The notes: generated by a model not told the origin, from the letters alone. Positions 1 to 5,375 are shown, counted from the stretch's first letter. The stretch is DNA of 5,409 nucleotides from a bacterium (GCA_021791455.1 JAJYWM010000373.1:1-5409); one strand, 5' to 3'. A program made the numbers and translations.

Positions 1-630
1 AAGCCGACGCTCGAGTCGGTGCACCGGCGAGTGGACCGGATCTTGGCCGCGCAGCACCTGCACCACCTGCTCCCTACCCAGGTGGTGGAGCGCGATGGCC
101 TAGTGCAGGTGGAGTTCCAGGTTGACGAAGCTCATCTGGAGCACCTTCAAGCCCATCTGTTTGGCCGGCGGCTATGGGTAAGTCCGCACCTCGATTGGCC
201 GCCCCCCAAGGTGGTTCAAACCGCTCACCAGCAGTCCAGCGCGGAGGCCGTGTTCCGCCAACTCCACGACCATGACCATGCCGCCTGGCAGCCGATGTAC
301 CACTGGACCGACCAGAAGATCCGGGTGCATGGCCTGTATTGCCTGATCGCCTTGTTGCTGGTGCAGAGCTTGCGCCTGCTGGCCCGCCGGGCCGGGGATC
401 CCCGTCACGTCGATGCCGTGCTGGCCGATCTGGAAACCATCGACGAATGCTTGGTCGTCCCCAAACTCAGAACCCCCGCGGAGCGGCCCCATCTCGAAAC
501 GTCTCTCAGCGTCTGCTCCACCGCCCAGCGCCGCCTGCTTGGTTTGGTCGGCCTCGCGGCTGGCGTCGCGGCGGCCTATTACCCAGCCTCCGCCAGCACC
601 CACGGAATTAGCTCCGGAAAGTCCCGCTAG
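1..630 (+). CDS. IS1634-type DDE transposase, C-terminal part (cut by window edge)
   Basis: The frame is open from base 1 and ends at TAG 628-630, so the GTG at 19 is internal rather than the true start; only the last 209 codons are seen. The recognisable core is the block PMYHWTDQKIRVHGLYCLIA followed by a hydrophobic leucine-rich helix, characteristic of the C-terminal catalytic region of IS1634-type (IS4 superfamily) transposases. The family E-(6)-K signature is present as E82 in AEAVFRQLHD (numbered from base 1), but the residue aligned with the usual lysine is H89, and the usual upstream tyrosine appears to be alanine (A75). The first two catalytic aspartates lie outside the window. Family biology: cut-and-paste transposition by the DDE nuclease. 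The changed K and Y positions, if confirmed by alignment, suggest a weakened or dead copy. The end abuts a different transposase fragment with no gap. Confidence 0.82.
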   Translation, partial: KPTLESVHRRVDRILAAQHLHHLLPTQVVERDGLVQVEFQVDEAHLEHLQAHLFGRRLWVSPHLDWPPPKVVQTAHQQSSAEAVFRQLHDHDHAAWQPMYHWTDQKIRVHGLYCLIALLLVQSLRLLARRAGDPRHVDAVLADLETIDECLVVPKLRTPAERPHLETSLSVCSTAQRRLLGLVGLAAGVAAAYYPASASTHGISSGKSR

Positions 631-944
631 TGGAGGACCAGATCAAGGACGCCAAGGACTGCGGCCTTGGGAACTTCCCCTGCCACCGCTTGCAGGCCAA
701 CCAGGTGTGGCTCTTCCTGGTGCAGCTGGCCCAGAACCTGCTCTGCTGGGCCAAACGGACTTGCCTCGGCCCTGACTTCCTGCTGGCTCGCCCCAAGCGG
801 CTGCGTTACCAGCTCCTCCAGGTCGCGGGCCGGCTGGTGCACACCGGCCGCCGAAGCATCCTGAGGCTGGACGTCAGGTGGCCCTGGGCCCGGGAGCTGG
901 AACTCGCTTTCACCAGACTGCGCTCTCTTCCCCTCAGCCCTTGA
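630..944 (+). pseudogene. IS1380-type transposase, C-terminal remnant
   Basis: About 104 codons match the tail of IS1380-type transposases: VEDQIKDAKDCGLGNFP, then an NQVWL segment, then PKRLRYQLLQVAGRL, GRRSILRLD and WPWARELELAF. The opening residues hold the catalytic E-(6)-K pair (E2 and K9 counted from GTG 630), but everything N-terminal to it is missing, including the two catalytic aspartates. The frame is closed upstream by TAG at 609-611, so there is no room for the rest of the protein, which is normally over 400 residues. The GTG at 630 overlaps the stop of the preceding transposase fragment. That looks like an operon junction but is better read as a recombination scar. No Shine-Dalgarno precedes it. 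It is an inactive remnant; the family assignment is firm from the motif order, and expression is doubtful. Confidence 0.8.
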
Positions 945-960
945 GCTGAACCAGGGCTGA
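934..960 (+). terminator. Hairpin spanning the end of the IS1380 remnant
   Basis: TCAGCCCT (934-941) and AGGGCTGA (953-960) are perfect 8-bp inverted repeats separated by 11 bases that include the stop codon TGA 942-944. The position fits a transcription stop at the end of the transposase gene. No run of T follows, so a canonical rho-independent terminator is not supported; it may simply be part of the IS end. Confidence 0.3.
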
Positions 961-1367
961 CCGCGACCGGACCCACCCCACCAGGCGAACCCGCCATCAG
1001 CTGCCTCCCGCCCGGTCGCCAACCCCTGCCAGGCCCCCCGCGCTCGCGGCTTCCGGCTGGTCACCGGTTGCCTGTTTGACCCCAAACCGCGTTCCTCGGT
1101 CGCCACATCCGGTCCGGGGCGACCGCACCCGACTCACCCAACCCTCGAGCGGATGGGCGCACAGATAACAGGCGTCCCAGCGGTGCCCGGCGTGGGGGGC
1201 CGAGTCATGGCAAGAGGCCCGGCCAGTCACGGTGTGTCGGAGCAACAAGTCAGCAGCCTGGCTCGCCCAACTGCGAGCGATGGGAGCACCTCGGCGATGG
1301 TTGCTGCGGGGGCGAGTGGCAGCCAAATCACGGCGCGATTGTCAGGATGTCATTTCCTGGTTCAGCT
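944..1367. repeat. Separated 12-bp inverted repeat pair (944-955 and 1356-1367)
   Basis: AGCTGAACCAGG at 944-955 recurs as its exact reverse complement CCTGGTTCAGCT at 1356-1367. Allowing mismatches, 13 of 15 positions agree when the match is extended by three bases at the outer side. The two copies bracket the gene-free stretch between the IS1380 remnant and the promoter of the solute-binding protein gene. They could mark an IS end or a small inserted segment. A 12-bp match is expected about once by chance in a window this size, so support is weak. Confidence 0.25.
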
Positions 1368-1397
1368 GAGGCTGCATTCGGGCGGCCTTGAACTTCC
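945..1397. other. Gene-free stretch between IS remnants and transporter gene
   Basis: No convincing coding region is seen. Open frames on both strands here (for example minus strand 1326-997 and plus strand 1153-1401) have unbalanced, arginine- and proline-rich or low-complexity translations, no clear ribosome binding site and no family motif I recognise. The stretch probably contains the noncoding tail of the IS1380 element and ancestral intergenic DNA. The only structure noted is the inverted repeat pair at its two ends. Confidence 0.5.
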
Positions 1398-1427
1398 TTG
1401 ACTTGGTGCTTCTTAAGTTGCTAGCAT
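1398..1427 (+). promoter_or_regulatory. Candidate sigma70-type promoter for the solute-binding protein gene
   Basis: TTGACT at 1398-1403 matches the -35 consensus at five of six bases. TAGCAT at 1422-1427 matches the -10 consensus at four of six, including the first TA and final T. The spacer is 18 bases and lies in a locally AT-richer patch that stands out from the surrounding GC-rich DNA. Initiation near 1434 would leave a 5' untranslated leader of about 90 bases before the GTG at 1526. A dyad, CCCAT-CC-ATGGG at 1482-1493, lies in that leader and could be an operator, but nothing else supports it. Confidence 0.45.
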
Positions 1428-1511
1428 CCCCGGCATTCCGCCAAGGTTCGCGATGCGGACTCTAGTCGTTGCGGCGGCAGCCCCATCCATGGGATTTCTC
1501 TTCCCTGTGTC

Positions 1512-1516
1512 AGGAG
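1512..1516 (+). promoter_or_regulatory. Ribosome binding site that fixes the start at 1526
   Basis: AGGAG at 1512-1516 lies nine bases before GTG 1526. The alternative in-frame TTG at 1469 has no comparable site and would add 19 residues ahead of a textbook lipoprotein signal, so 1526 is the preferred start. Confidence 0.75.
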
Positions 1517-1525
1517 CCCACCAAA

Positions 1526-3478
1526 GTGTCCTCCCTCGCCAAGCGGTCTCATCCCCTGCTCCTGGGTCTTGTCGCCCTGGTGGCGCTGGTCGCGAGCGGC
1601 TGCGCCAGCGGTAGTCCTCCGACGGCCCGCGGCAGCGGTGGCGTGGTTACCTTTGCTGAGCAGCCAAGCGCCCCCCCCAATTACATCTTCCCGTTGGAGA
1701 GTGGCGCCTACTTCACCTTTGCCAACGGACAGTTCAGCCCCCTCCTGTACCTGCCCCTTTACTCATTTGGGGAAGCCGGTAAGCCCGTCTTCAACCAGGC
1801 CTTGAGTGTCGCGGAGCCACCCACATTCAGTGACGGAAACAAGCTGGTGACGGTCACGCTCAAGCACTGGCTTTGGTCCAACGGCAGCCCCATCACCGCC
1901 CGCGACGTCATCTTCTGGATGAACCTGTTGTCCGCGGCCACTGATCCCGGAGCGCCCGCCGTCGGCTCCAACAATGCGCCTGGTCCCGGATGGGGTGCCT
2001 CAGTACCAGGGGGTTTTCCAGAGAACGTTGTGTCTTACCGCCAGACCGGAACCTACACCGTCGAGTTCAGGTTGAACGCGGCCTACAACCCGACGTGGTT
2101 CCTCTACAATGAGCTCAGCCAGGTGTACCCGATTCCCACGGCCTCCTGGGACCGGTTGTCCAGCACCTCGTCGATCGGGGCTTATGACGCCAGCGCCGAA
2201 GCCAGGGTGCCCCTAGCTGGTACCAACCCGGCCCAGTTTGTACCCCAGAACCCTGGTACTGGGTCAAGTGGAGCTCTCGGGGTGGCCCAGTTTCTCAACA
2301 GCCAGTCACAGGCAACCAACACCTACGAGAGCAACCCTCTCTGGCGGGTCGTCGACGGACCGTTCAAACTGTCCCAGTTCACCACCAGCGGCTTTGTGAA
2401 GCTGGTTCCAAACCCCGATTACTCCGGATCGCCCAAGCCCAGCATAGCCGCCTTCGAAGAGCTCCCGTACACCAGCGCAGCGGCAGAATTTGACGCTGTC
2501 CACAGCGGTTCCGTGACCATAGGCTACATTCCGACCCAGGACCTCGGTTCCCAACTGAGGTCCCTGGAAAAGACCGAGGGTTACGCCTACAGCCCCTGGT
2601 ACACCTCGGCCTTCAACGCCTTGGACTTTAACTTCACGAACCCCACCGTGGGGCCGATATTCAAGCAACTCTATTTCCGGCAGGCCTTCCAATCGTTGAT
2701 CAACCAGCCGGAGTACATAAAGGACTTCAATGCCGGCGTCGGAACCATCACCAATGGACCGGTTCCGGGGTATCCGGCCGACAACTCGGACGAGAGCCCG
2801 CTGGAGGCCAAGGGCTTGGTATATCCGTTCAGCGCCAGCCGTGCGGCGGCTCTTCTGCGGGCCAACGGGTGGAGTGTTGAATTGGGAGGCACCAGCTATT
2901 GTGCCAAGCCGGGCAGCGGCGACGGACAGTGCGGCGCCGGAATCAGGGCCCACGCGTCCCTCACCGTTCAACTGCTCTATCCCTCTGGGAGCCCATCCCT
3001 CGATAACGAGATGGCCGTTCTCAAGTCAACCATGCAGAAAGACGCTGGCATCGATATTCAACTTCGTGAAGAGCCCGTAAACCAGGTCACCGGAGTGGTC
3101 TCGGCGGGCTGCACCTACACGTCCCCGTGTGCGGATTGGCAGGTGGCGACCGAGGCGAATACCGGTGTGTCCTGGGTGTACGACCCGGACTATCTGCCCA
3201 CTGGAGGCGAACTCTTTCTTCCCGGCTCTAACAGCAATCAGGGCGACTATTCGTCGACTACGGCGAATACTTTGATCGCCGCCACCCACACGGCTCCCAC
3301 AGCCAGGGCCGAGACCCAAGCGCTCTTTAGCTACGAGGACTACCTGGCGCGATCGCTTCCCGTGGCATGGTTGCCGACCTCACCCTATCAGCTGACGGTG
3401 TACAAGAGCGGCCTGCATGGAGTTGTCCCTCAGGGAATCTTCGCCGAGGTCACCCCGCAATACTACCGATTCTCCTGA
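1526..3478 (+). CDS. ABC transporter family-5 solute-binding lipoprotein
   Basis: This 650-residue protein is the extracytoplasmic, lipid-anchored receptor of an ABC importer of the peptide/nickel/oligopeptide (SBP_bac_5) type. The N-terminus is a short basic segment (A-K-R), a hydrophobic helix (LLLGLVALVALVA) and a lipobox ASGC with the modified cysteine at residue 26, followed by a Ser/Gly-rich linker. Family landmarks are FSDG (101-104), WSNGSPITARDV (117-128), W273-RVVDGPFKL, and F384-RQAFQSLINQ followed by TNGPVPGYP. Two cysteine pairs (C459/C469 and C529/C535) sit in the C-terminal lobe and could form disulfides; I recall similar cysteines in actinobacterial relatives. The length is at the upper end for the family. 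The substrate cannot be read from sequence; peptides are a default guess. No permease or ATPase gene lies within this window and the downstream gene is convergent, so it appears to be a single-gene unit with its own promoter. Confidence 0.93.
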   Translation: MSSLAKRSHPLLLGLVALVALVASGCASGSPPTARGSGGVVTFAEQPSAPPNYIFPLESGAYFTFANGQFSPLLYLPLYSFGEAGKPVFNQALSVAEPPTFSDGNKLVTVTLKHWLWSNGSPITARDVIFWMNLLSAATDPGAPAVGSNNAPGPGWGASVPGGFPENVVSYRQTGTYTVEFRLNAAYNPTWFLYNELSQVYPIPTASWDRLSSTSSIGAYDASAEARVPLAGTNPAQFVPQNPGTGSSGALGVAQFLNSQSQATNTYESNPLWRVVDGPFKLSQFTTSGFVKLVPNPDYSGSPKPSIAAFEELPYTSAAAEFDAVHSGSVTIGYIPTQDLGSQLRSLEKTEGYAYSPWYTSAFNALDFNFTNPTVGPIFKQLYFRQAFQSLINQPEYIKDFNAGVGTITNGPVPGYPADNSDESPLEAKGLVYPFSASRAAALLRANGWSVELGGTSYCAKPGSGDGQCGAGIRAHASLTVQLLYPSGSPSLDNEMAVLKSTMQKDAGIDIQLREEPVNQVTGVVSAGCTYTSPCADWQVATEANTGVSWVYDPDYLPTGGELFLPGSNSNQGDYSSTTANTLIAATHTAPTARAETQALFSYEDYLARSLPVAWLPTSPYQLTVYKSGLHGVVPQGIFAEVTPQYYRFS

Positions 3479-3632
3479 CGCTCTGGTCACGGCGCACGCC
3501 CTGGATGTGCTGTCTCCTGGAGGACTTCCCACGGCGAAGGAACCGTTGACGGACTGACTAGGGACGGTGCGGACGACTAGTCACACTGGTCGCCCGCGCA
3601 ACCGACGTGCCTTGGGGCAACCGCACCACCCT

Positions 3633-3647
3633 GGTGGGTCTCCCACC
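3633..3647 (+). terminator. Short hairpin, candidate terminator of the solute-binding protein gene
   Basis: GGTGGG, a 3-base loop TCT, and CCCACC form a perfect 6-bp GC-rich stem, followed by the pyrimidine-rich CGTTCTCT. CCACC at 3626-3630 can pair with the same GGTGG (3633-3637), so two mutually exclusive hairpins are possible. There is no clean T run and the stem is about 155 bases after the stop codon, so the terminator call is tentative. Confidence 0.3.
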
Positions 3648-3675
3648 CGTTCTCTAAGGAGAAGGTCTGGCGGTG

Positions 3676-3732
3676 GCCCTGGCGAAGTGGACCGCGTGCC
3701 AGGGCTGGCGAATCACTGGCATTCGGTGCCAG
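3676..3732. repeat. Two adjacent perfect inverted repeats (possible structured RNA or bidirectional terminator)
   Basis: GCCCTGGC (3676-3683) pairs with GCCAGGGC (3698-3705) around a 14-base loop. Directly after it CTGGCA (3716-3721) pairs with TGCCAG (3727-3732) around the 5-base loop TTCGG. The motif CTGGC occurs four times within 3667-3720, giving alternative pairings. The arms read equally on both strands, so the elements could end transcripts arriving from either flanking gene. Confidence 0.3.
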
Positions 3733-3825
3733 GCCCGTCGCTGCGGTGGCCTCAGCGCAGGTAAGGGCTTCGCGCTGTTGAAGGTGACCCCGCCGACTAC
3801 GGCACCGCCCACCTCGCCGATGTCG

Positions 3826-4626
3826 TCATAGGCGCCGGCGCCGCGAATGCCCCTTGTCCCGCCGGCAGTAAACGGCACGCAGATCGCCTTCCTCGTCCAG
3901 GCTCACACGGATGGTGCTGAACCCGTGTTGTCGCAGCACGGGGGCCAGCTGCCGAGCCTGGTCACCGCCTACTTCCAACAGAAGTGAGCCCCCCGGTCTC
4001 AGAAGCCGGGAGGCCGCGGTCACAGACGGGACCAGGACCCGCAGACCGTCCCGGCCACCGTCTAGGGCCGCAACTGGCTCGTAGGTGGTCACGTCGCGAG
4101 GCAGGAAGGCAAGCTCCGAGGTCGGTACGTAGGGGACAACGGCCGTGACCACATCCACCAACCCCCGGATTCCAGCTGGCAGGCCGGCGTCAAGGTCCCC
4201 TTCAAAGACCTCCACGCCATTGGCGCGGGCACATGCTGCCGCCGACGGATCGACCTCCGTTCCCAGCACCCGCGCTTTCGGCCTGAGGCGTCGCATGACC
4301 ACCGCCACAGCCCCAGATCCGGTGCAGAGGTCGACGGCCACTCCTTCCGCGGGCAGTCGGGCGGCGGCCTCTCGAGCGAGCTTTTCGGTCTGCCAGCGCG
4401 GAACGTAGACCCCGGGCGTGACGATCACCCGCTCACCGCAGAAGTCCACTCGCCCGAGGAGCCAGGCCAGCGGTTCGCCGGTGCACCTCCGCTTCAGAAG
4501 CTCGCGAAGTTGGTGTTGGTCAGAGGCCGCTGCCGCAAGCTCGGCCGCCTCCTCCTCGGCAGCTATGCAGCCGGCTGAGCGGAGCGCGGCAACCGTGAGT
4601 CGCAGATTGTCTGCGTCCACCCTCAC
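3826..4626 (-). CDS. HemK/PrmC-like SAM-dependent methyltransferase with VVPY in place of NPPY
   Basis: The 266-residue product resembles the actinobacterial PrmC-related N5-glutamine methyltransferases of unknown substrate. The N-terminal helical part carries LRSAGC (ending at C20) and GEPL (50-53). The linker to the catalytic fold has F62-C-G and V75-P-R. Motif I is DLCTGSG (99-105), the acidic SAM-ribose region E124-V-D126, then GDL (D144). At the motif IV site, where PrmC has NPPY, it reads VVPY (163-166) followed by VPT, and later LDGG (188-191). The family catalytic asparagine is therefore absent; I recall actinobacterial homologues with the same VVPY, so this may mark a subfamily rather than damage. 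The start is GTG 4626 (GTG 4620 is equally possible); neither has a clear Shine-Dalgarno. Upstream in-frame extension to 4854 is unlike the family and was rejected. The C-terminus ends in a basic RRRRL tail coded by the palindrome GGCGCCGGCGCC (3831-3842). Role: probable protein or small-molecule methylation in the cytoplasm. Confidence 0.85.
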   Translation of the reverse strand: MRVDADNLRLTVAALRSAGCIAAEEEAAELAAAASDQHQLRELLKRRCTGEPLAWLLGRVDFCGERVIVTPGVYVPRWQTEKLAREAAARLPAEGVAVDLCTGSGAVAVVMRRLRPKARVLGTEVDPSAAACARANGVEVFEGDLDAGLPAGIRGLVDVVTAVVPYVPTSELAFLPRDVTTYEPVAALDGGRDGLRVLVPSVTAASRLLRPGGSLLLEVGGDQARQLAPVLRQHGFSTIRVSLDEEGDLRAVYCRRDKGHSRRRRL

Positions 4627-4814
4627 CCGGTGGCGACCAGGGGGCGCCCTGCAAACGGTCCGAGATCCGGAGAAAGCGGCATCATCGGACGCATGGTAAG
4701 CCGCAAACGCGCGAACGGAGGTTGTGGGCGTGGAGTCGCCAGAGCGCTGGACGCCTCCCGCAGGGTCACCAGCGCCGATCCCAGTGGCCGCGGCGAGCCA
4801 AGAGGATTCGTCAC
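4623..4814 (-). CDS. Possible 63-codon ORF ending in the methyltransferase start (doubtful)
   Basis: A GTG at 4814 opens 63 codons ending in TGA at 4625-4623, which overlaps the methyltransferase GTG 4626 as GTGA. The middle part (LGSALVTLREASSALATP) has GC-rich third positions and helix-like composition. The rest is proline/arginine-rich, and the only purine-rich stretch ahead of the GTG is too close to serve as a good ribosome binding site. No family is recognised. If translated, it would couple to the methyltransferase, which lacks its own Shine-Dalgarno. Any GTGA start has some upstream frame ending there, so this is weak evidence. Confidence 0.15.
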   Translation of the reverse strand: MTNPLGSPRPLGSALVTLREASSALATPRPQPPFARLRLTMRPMMPLSPDLGPFAGRPLVATG

Positions 4815-4844
4815 ATCTCACCGTACCGGTGTTGTCGTCCCACC

Positions 4845-4895
4845 AGGAGGTCACAGCGTGGGCCCACTAAACCGGGGGTTCCAAGCCCGGTGACC
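4845..4895 (+). promoter_or_regulatory. Folded leader enclosing leader-ORF Shine-Dalgarno and kinase start
   Basis: Three perfect inverted repeats overlap in 51 bases. GGTCAC (4849-4854), partly within the leader Shine-Dalgarno, pairs with GTGACC (4890-4895), which contains the kinase start codon. GTGGGCCCAC (4858-4867) is a 10-bp palindrome that begins with the leader start codon. ACCGGG (4871-4876) pairs with CCCGGT (4886-4891) around a 9-base loop, again masking the kinase start. The first and third can coexist if the third gives up two base pairs. A ribosome moving through the leader ORF would open both. Such folding could control translation, but short palindromes are common in GC-rich DNA. 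Confidence 0.35.
4858..4893 (+). CDS. Possible 11-residue leader peptide overlapping the kinase start
   Basis: AGGAGG at 4845-4850, the best Shine-Dalgarno in the window, lies seven bases before GTG 4858. That frame encodes MGPLNRGFQAR and stops at TGA 4891-4893, overlapping the kinase GTG (4890-4892) by the GTGA arrangement typical of translational coupling. The kinase start has only a weak G-rich stretch ahead of it, so ribosomes loaded here could supply it by reinitiation. Short leader ORFs ahead of resistance genes are known to control expression (erm-type attenuation). The alternative is that these codons are the true N-terminus of the kinase, separated by a frameshift mutation or sequence error: 11 extra residues would bring the kinase closer to usual family spacing. 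Confidence 0.4.
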   Translation: MGPLNRGFQAR

Positions 4896-5375
4896 ATTGC
4901 GCCAGAGTGCTTCAACTGGTCGGGGCGGCTGGCGGCGGCCGTGAGGGCCGCGCGGAACCGCTGGGGAATCCGGGAGGGCCCACCCTTTCAGCCTGGGGGC
5001 ACCAACGCGTGGGTCGCTCCGGCCGTCGGACCTCGCGGCCAAGCTCTGGTCCTAAAGGTAAGCCGCCCTGGCGCTGAAGTGGAGCACGAGGTCGACGGGT
5101 TGCTGTGGTGGGATGGCCGGGCCACGGCGCGTTTGGTGGATTGGGCGGACTTCGGGGAGGTGAGGGCCATCCTCTTGGAGCGCTGTTCTCCCGGCACCCC
5201 GCTTGCTGTCCTATCCGAGCCGGAACAGGATCCGGTGATCGCATCGGTGCCGCGGCGAATCTGGGTCGATCCCGGCTACAGCCATCCGTTTCGTCCCCTG
5301 TCTGAGATGTGCGATCGCTGGGCCGAAGAATTCGAGGCGTCGGCTCTGGCCCGGGGTGGGGACGGAGTCAACTAA
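4890..5375 (+). CDS. Streptomycin/aminoglycoside 6-kinase-like protein, N-terminal half, stopped by in-frame TAA
   Basis: The 161 residues match the N-lobe of the aminoglycoside/hydroxyurea antibiotic kinase family (APH_6_hur type), which inactivates streptomycin-like drugs by ATP-dependent phosphorylation in the cytoplasm. Visible landmarks: R24-W-G, the glycine-rich PFQPGGTNAWVAP (32-44), the ATP-binding lysine in LVLKV (K56), the E-x-E-H-E segment (63-67) with LLWWDGRATARLVD, the hinge ILLERCSPGTPL (94-105), and PLSEMCDRWAEEFE (136-149). The protein ends at TAA 5373-5375, well before the catalytic HGDLH-type loop and the metal-binding Asp; the family is usually about 270-300 residues. After the TAA the same frame reads IAAEGLRLWRE to the window edge, which looks like the expected next helix, so a nonsense mutation in a longer gene is likely. 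As written it cannot be an active kinase. Start GTG 4890 is chosen because homology begins soon after and the overlap with the leader stop suggests coupling. It diverges from the methyltransferase gene. Confidence 0.75.
   Translation: MTIAPECFNWSGRLAAAVRAARNRWGIREGPPFQPGGTNAWVAPAVGPRGQALVLKVSRPGAEVEHEVDGLLWWDGRATARLVDWADFGEVRAILLERCSPGTPLAVLSEPEQDPVIASVPRRIWVDPGYSHPFRPLSEMCDRWAEEFEASALARGGDGVN

Larger units (their letters stand above)
1..944 (+). mobile_element. Mosaic of two IS remnants (IS1634-like joined to IS1380-like)
   Basis: Two C-terminal transposase fragments from different families lie head-to-tail in the same direction with the junction around 612-632. Upstream of that point the sequence codes IS1634-type protein; downstream it codes IS1380-type protein starting at its third catalytic residue. 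I cannot identify terminal inverted repeats or target duplications for either element, so the outer limits are not defined. The IS1380-derived noncoding tail may extend past 944. Likely origin (inference): insertion of one element into the other, followed by deletion. Confidence 0.6.
3479..3825. other. Convergent intergenic region rich in inverted repeats
   Basis: This 347-base gap lies between the 3' ends of the solute-binding protein gene (plus) and the methyltransferase gene (minus). I see no supported protein gene in it. It carries at least four perfect inverted repeats: GGTGGG/CCCACC (3633-3647), GCCCTGGC/GCCAGGGC (3676-3705), CTGGCA/TGCCAG (3716-3732) and CAGCGC/GCGCTG (3753-3777). There is also an 8-bp palindrome GACTAGTC at 3575-3582. 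Transcription terminators for both flanking genes are expected here. The density of hairpins over 3630-3780 would also fit a small structured RNA, but no known RNA family was recognised. Confidence 0.5.

Noticed and set aside
627..1106. 159-codon minus-strand ORF antisense to the IS1380 remnant.
   Set aside because: A shadow of the GC-rich coding strand; the plus-strand frame has clear transposase motifs.
997..1326. 109-codon minus-strand ORF with Cys/His residues (HRWDACYLCAH).
   Set aside because: It looks zinc-finger-like at a glance, but spacing fits no family I know, the ends are low-complexity and there is no clear start signal.
1469..1525. TTG 1469 as start of the solute-binding protein.
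   Set aside because: It would put 19 unrelated residues before the signal peptide; GTG 1526 has AGGAG nine bases upstream.
2306..2971. 221-codon minus-strand ORF inside the solute-binding protein gene.
   Set aside because: It is antisense to well-conserved family-5 binding-protein motifs; long antisense frames are common in GC-rich genes.
3673..3831. 52-codon plus-strand ORF starting GTG 3673, with AAGGAG at 3656-3661 upstream.
   Set aside because: The Shine-Dalgarno is good but 11 bases away, the translation matches nothing I know, it lies across the hairpin cluster, and its end overlaps the convergent methyltransferase stop. Composition does not look like a protein.
3654..3878. 74-codon minus-strand ORF overlapping the methyltransferase 3' end, with a GC3-rich segment (YDDIGEVGGAVVGGVTFNSA).
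   Set aside because: It overlaps conserved methyltransferase codons in another frame, has no visible ribosome binding site, and the second half is arginine/proline-rich. No family recognised.
4627..4854. N-terminal extension of the methyltransferase to 4854 or 4821.
   Set aside because: The added residues do not resemble the family N-terminus and overlap the region ahead of the divergent kinase; family similarity begins near the GTGs at 4626/4620.
4722..4889. N-terminal extension of the kinase frame back to 4722.
   Set aside because: The extra 56 residues are Arg/Pro-rich with no family similarity, and no ribosome binding site precedes 4722.
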